Assembly: GCA_965659725.1 (NCBI GenBank)
Contig: CBFHXG010000002.1
Coordinates: 74,675-138,674, forward strand
Direction of reading: 5' to 3'
DNA length: 64,000 nt
DNA from: Phaeocystidibacter sp965659725
Lineage (GTDB): Bacteria > Bacteroidota > Bacteroidia > Flavobacteriales > Schleiferiaceae
Below the pieces are notes generated by a model. The model worked only from the letters and a program-made list of their open reading frames with translations. It was not told the DNA's origin and did no database searches. Shown here in pieces: positions 62,070 through 64,000 of this stretch. How positions within the stretch are numbered: position 1 is the first letter of the stretch; each line of letters opens with the position of its first letter. The position numbers and the translations under genes are program-made.

Positions 62070-63919
62070 TTAAAGAACCTCCATTTCACCCCTAAGTGAA
62101 GGGTCCTATCTGCTAAAGGGTAATAAGGTGATGCGTAATACGCTCGATCCAAGAGACCTTCAGCAACGTTCTCCCAGATCACGTAGATCTCAGCGCTGCC
62201 TATCCTGAAACCACCAATGGCATTCAAATAAAGGAAATCGCCTATACTCTTATTATTTTGAAGAACGAAAACACCTGTAACCGGATTGTATCTATTCGCC
62301 TGATAACTTGAATAGAAGGTGCCTTCAACCCCTGTGTAGGCCTTTAGGGCTCCATCAAAGACCGACCATTCACCGAATAGACCAGACCGATTGAAGAAGG
62401 TGGGTAGGCGCAGGATGTCTTCCGACCCCGATGTCAATTGAAGGGTACTTCGAGAAGTAACCGTGAGCCACGACAAGATTGGGATCTGCAGGTCTAATTC
62501 TGCTTGAACGAGCTGCATGGCTCCAGTGATCTGTTGGGGCAGACCCTGCTCGTCGTAATAAATAGGTCGGCTCCAGTTTTGCAAATTCAGCGTAAAGCTT
62601 GCATATCTATCATAACCCAATTTACCTCCCAGCTTTTGGTAATAGGTCGATAAGAAGTCATTGTTCCAAATGAAGTCGTTGGCATACCATTCTTCAGACT
62701 GCAGAGAGGGCGTTTGCTGTTGGAACCGGGTAAAACCCTCGAAATCAAACTGACCGATATCGAATTGAACGCGGCCATTCACATCAAAGGCTCCGATCTG
62801 GGTGCCGGCTACATAGTACTTACCATCTACGATCCAGGCGTACTTTTCATCCTCGCCCCGAAGTTCTGCAGAGAGGTAAAGTGCGGTTTCTGATCGTAAG
62901 AAATAGTCGTTCCCCAACTGACCATAACGGTAACCGGCTCCTACCTTCGCATAAGTGAAGGCCTTGTAACCTGATTTAAAAACGAGTCCTACTTCTTGAT
63001 TGGTGACGACGCTATATGCGCTATCATTGGTGAAAGTTGAATCGATGAAATAATTTCCGAGTACGGAATCTGCACCTCTAAAGATCCTTTCACTGCTCGT
63101 TATTTCACCTTCATGATAGAAGCCGATGCCTTTGGCTTCCGTGGAGTCTGCAAAAGGCAGGTACTCTTGTTCAATGGCCAATTCAAACCTTCTCGCTTCA
63201 AAGAAACTGTTATAGAAGCGAACGTTGACCAACTCTCTATCTGTGATCAAAGAATCGGGGTTACTAAATCCAGTTTCATCGGTGATTCCGCCACTTTCTC
63301 TTCCCGTATTGTTATTCCAAGTTAGTGCCCCTTGTATGCTATACTTATTGTTTTGTGTCCTGTAGTGGCTGGTGCTGTTGATCCGATCGTAGAGATTATC
63401 CTGACTAAAGTAATTACCTCTAGCGGCGACCCGTTCGTAATCTAAGAAGATATTGAAGCGCTCGTTCACGTTTGCGGTAAAATAGCCGCCAAACAACTGT
63501 CCAGTTTGATATCCACTTAAATATCGTACGCCTGAAAGTGGTGCTTTCACATCGTAGAAACGAAGGTCTTTAGCGTTATCCCAACCTCTGTAATAGGATT
63601 CAAAACCCGATCGCACTCCGATCTCATTCTCATTCTCATGTACGAGGAAAGCAAGAGGTGTAGCCAGATTGGCCATGGATAATTGACCGTAGATATCTCG
63701 GGTCCACTCATTGAGGTTCCAATGGTTTCCCACGGCGATGGTGCTATCTATGGGTCGGTATTGCAGATCGCTCCAATTCCGATACCTGAGGGCACTGTAG
63801 GCTTGAATGACGGAATCCCGAGGGGATAAGGCTGTTGTATCTGTAGTGACGGTATCGGTTTGGCCGAATGCGTGTACAGTGGCTAGTAAGAATGCTATAT
63901 GGAGGAGCCATTTTTTCAC
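62066..63919 (-). CDS. Putative outer-membrane porin
   Basis: A 617-residue protein with a signal peptide (LLHIAFLLATVHAFGQ) and many amphipathic strands up to the C-terminal aromatic residue (VKWRFFN), consistent with a large outer-membrane barrel of the Bacteroidota putative-porin group. Recognisable pieces: LSPRDSVIQAYSALRYRNWSDLQYRPIDST, VHENENEIGVRSGFESYYRGWD, FFEARRFELAIEQEYLPF. The start codon is GTG, 5 nt after a near -7 box (minus strand TATCTTCG, 63925-63932). Confidence 0.83.
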   Translation of the reverse strand: MKKWLLHIAFLLATVHAFGQTDTVTTDTTALSPRDSVIQAYSALRYRNWSDLQYRPIDSTIAVGNHWNLNEWTRDIYGQLSMANLATPLAFLVHENENEIGVRSGFESYYRGWDNAKDLRFYDVKAPLSGVRYLSGYQTGQLFGGYFTANVNERFNIFLDYERVAARGNYFSQDNLYDRINSTSHYRTQNNKYSIQGALTWNNNTGRESGGITDETGFSNPDSLITDRELVNVRFYNSFFEARRFELAIEQEYLPFADSTEAKGIGFYHEGEITSSERIFRGADSVLGNYFIDSTFTNDSAYSVVTNQEVGLVFKSGYKAFTYAKVGAGYRYGQLGNDYFLRSETALYLSAELRGEDEKYAWIVDGKYYVAGTQIGAFDVNGRVQFDIGQFDFEGFTRFQQQTPSLQSEEWYANDFIWNNDFLSTYYQKLGGKLGYDRYASFTLNLQNWSRPIYYDEQGLPQQITGAMQLVQAELDLQIPILSWLTVTSRSTLQLTSGSEDILRLPTFFNRSGLFGEWSVFDGALKAYTGVEGTFYSSYQANRYNPVTGVFVLQNNKSIGDFLYLNAIGGFRIGSAEIYVIWENVAEGLLDRAYYASPYYPLADRTLHLGVKWRFFN

Positions 63920-63924
63920 GTCGC

Positions 63925-63932
63925 CGAAGATA
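63925..63932 (-). promoter_or_regulatory. Near-consensus -7 box of the porin gene
   Basis: The minus strand reads TATCTTCG, one mismatch from TAnnTTTG, 5 nt before the GTG start. Nothing else is seen in the last 80 bp. Confidence 0.4.
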
Positions 63933-64000
63933 CGATTAATGGGGGTATGGATATGGGGCTAGATGAAGACGATTCTAGGCGTTCTTTATTGCTTGGTTCT

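Noticed and set aside
1..64000. tRNA, rRNA, SRP RNA, tmRNA or CRISPR elements
   Set aside because: No T-loop/acceptor patterns, conserved rRNA blocks or regularly spaced repeats were found on either strand by reading.

Overview
The window looks like a chromosomal segment of a Bacteroidota bacterium, most likely of the order Flavobacteriales and possibly near the Cryomorphaceae or Schleiferiaceae. The evidence is the set of clade-typical genes (porQ, gldF/gldG, two secreted proteins with type IX secretion C-terminal tails, a GlmU-like protein next to ribosomal protein L31, a putative porin after dnaB). It is supported by the near absence of Shine-Dalgarno sequences and by many exact copies of the Bacteroidota -7 promoter box TAnnTTTG. 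GC content looks mid-40s percent by eye. Genes are packed very tightly, with many 1-50 bp overlaps. I see no tRNA, rRNA, CRISPR array, prophage or intact transposase.

Layout. 1-5.8 kb: 3' part of pheT, an HDAC-family deacetylase, a short propeller-sensor remnant, a strongly structured intergenic region with five consecutive inverted repeats ending in a bidirectional terminator, and purL. 5.8-10.5 kb: amidohydrolase lipoprotein, acyl-CoA synthetase, di-haem peroxidase. 10.5-18.2 kb: the coupled operon PASTA protein / T9SS cargo / rluD facing ddl and coaD, then NUDIX, pyrE, a SRPBCC protein and birA. 18.2-23.3 kb: rsfS-ftsH-LUD-cdsA-psd and an acyl-CoA-binding protein (protein quality control and phospholipid synthesis). 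23.3-29.3 kb, minus strand: rpmE2, GlmU-like, lon, porQ, cmk. 29.5-31.9 kb: beta-helix lipoprotein, then a degraded spot with an IS-like 58-bp inverted repeat and a beta-barrel gene fragment.

31.9-41 kb: acyl-CoA reductase and a 2[4Fe-4S] ferredoxin expressed from interlocked promoters, then serC-serA, a membrane protein, DUF1015, a YggS-type PLP protein and a DnaQ/GIY-YIG fusion. 41-50 kb: barrel protein, purC, phoH (minus), then a SAM-adenosyltransferase-like protein, an ABM protein, a single-gene GldF-GldG fusion and a DUF4340 protein chained by ATGA overlaps, then dnaN and a metallophosphoesterase. 50-64 kb: T9SS cargo, pruA with a foldable leader, rsmG, a glycosyltransferase, tgt lacking its zinc cysteines, an LptF/G-type permease, an EamA permease, accA, dnaB, a conserved secreted protein often mislabelled asparagine synthetase B, and a putative porin.

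Most of the content is housekeeping. The items most worth a second look are the structured RNA candidate at 3277-3490; the recurrent placement of TAnnTTTG boxes 2-7 nt before start codons (probable leaderless mRNAs); the face-to-face promoters at 32928-32945; the GldFG fusion; three enzymes missing signature active-site or metal residues (Tgt, the SAM-adenosyltransferase-like protein, the GIY-YIG domain); and the IS-like hairpin at a truncated gene.
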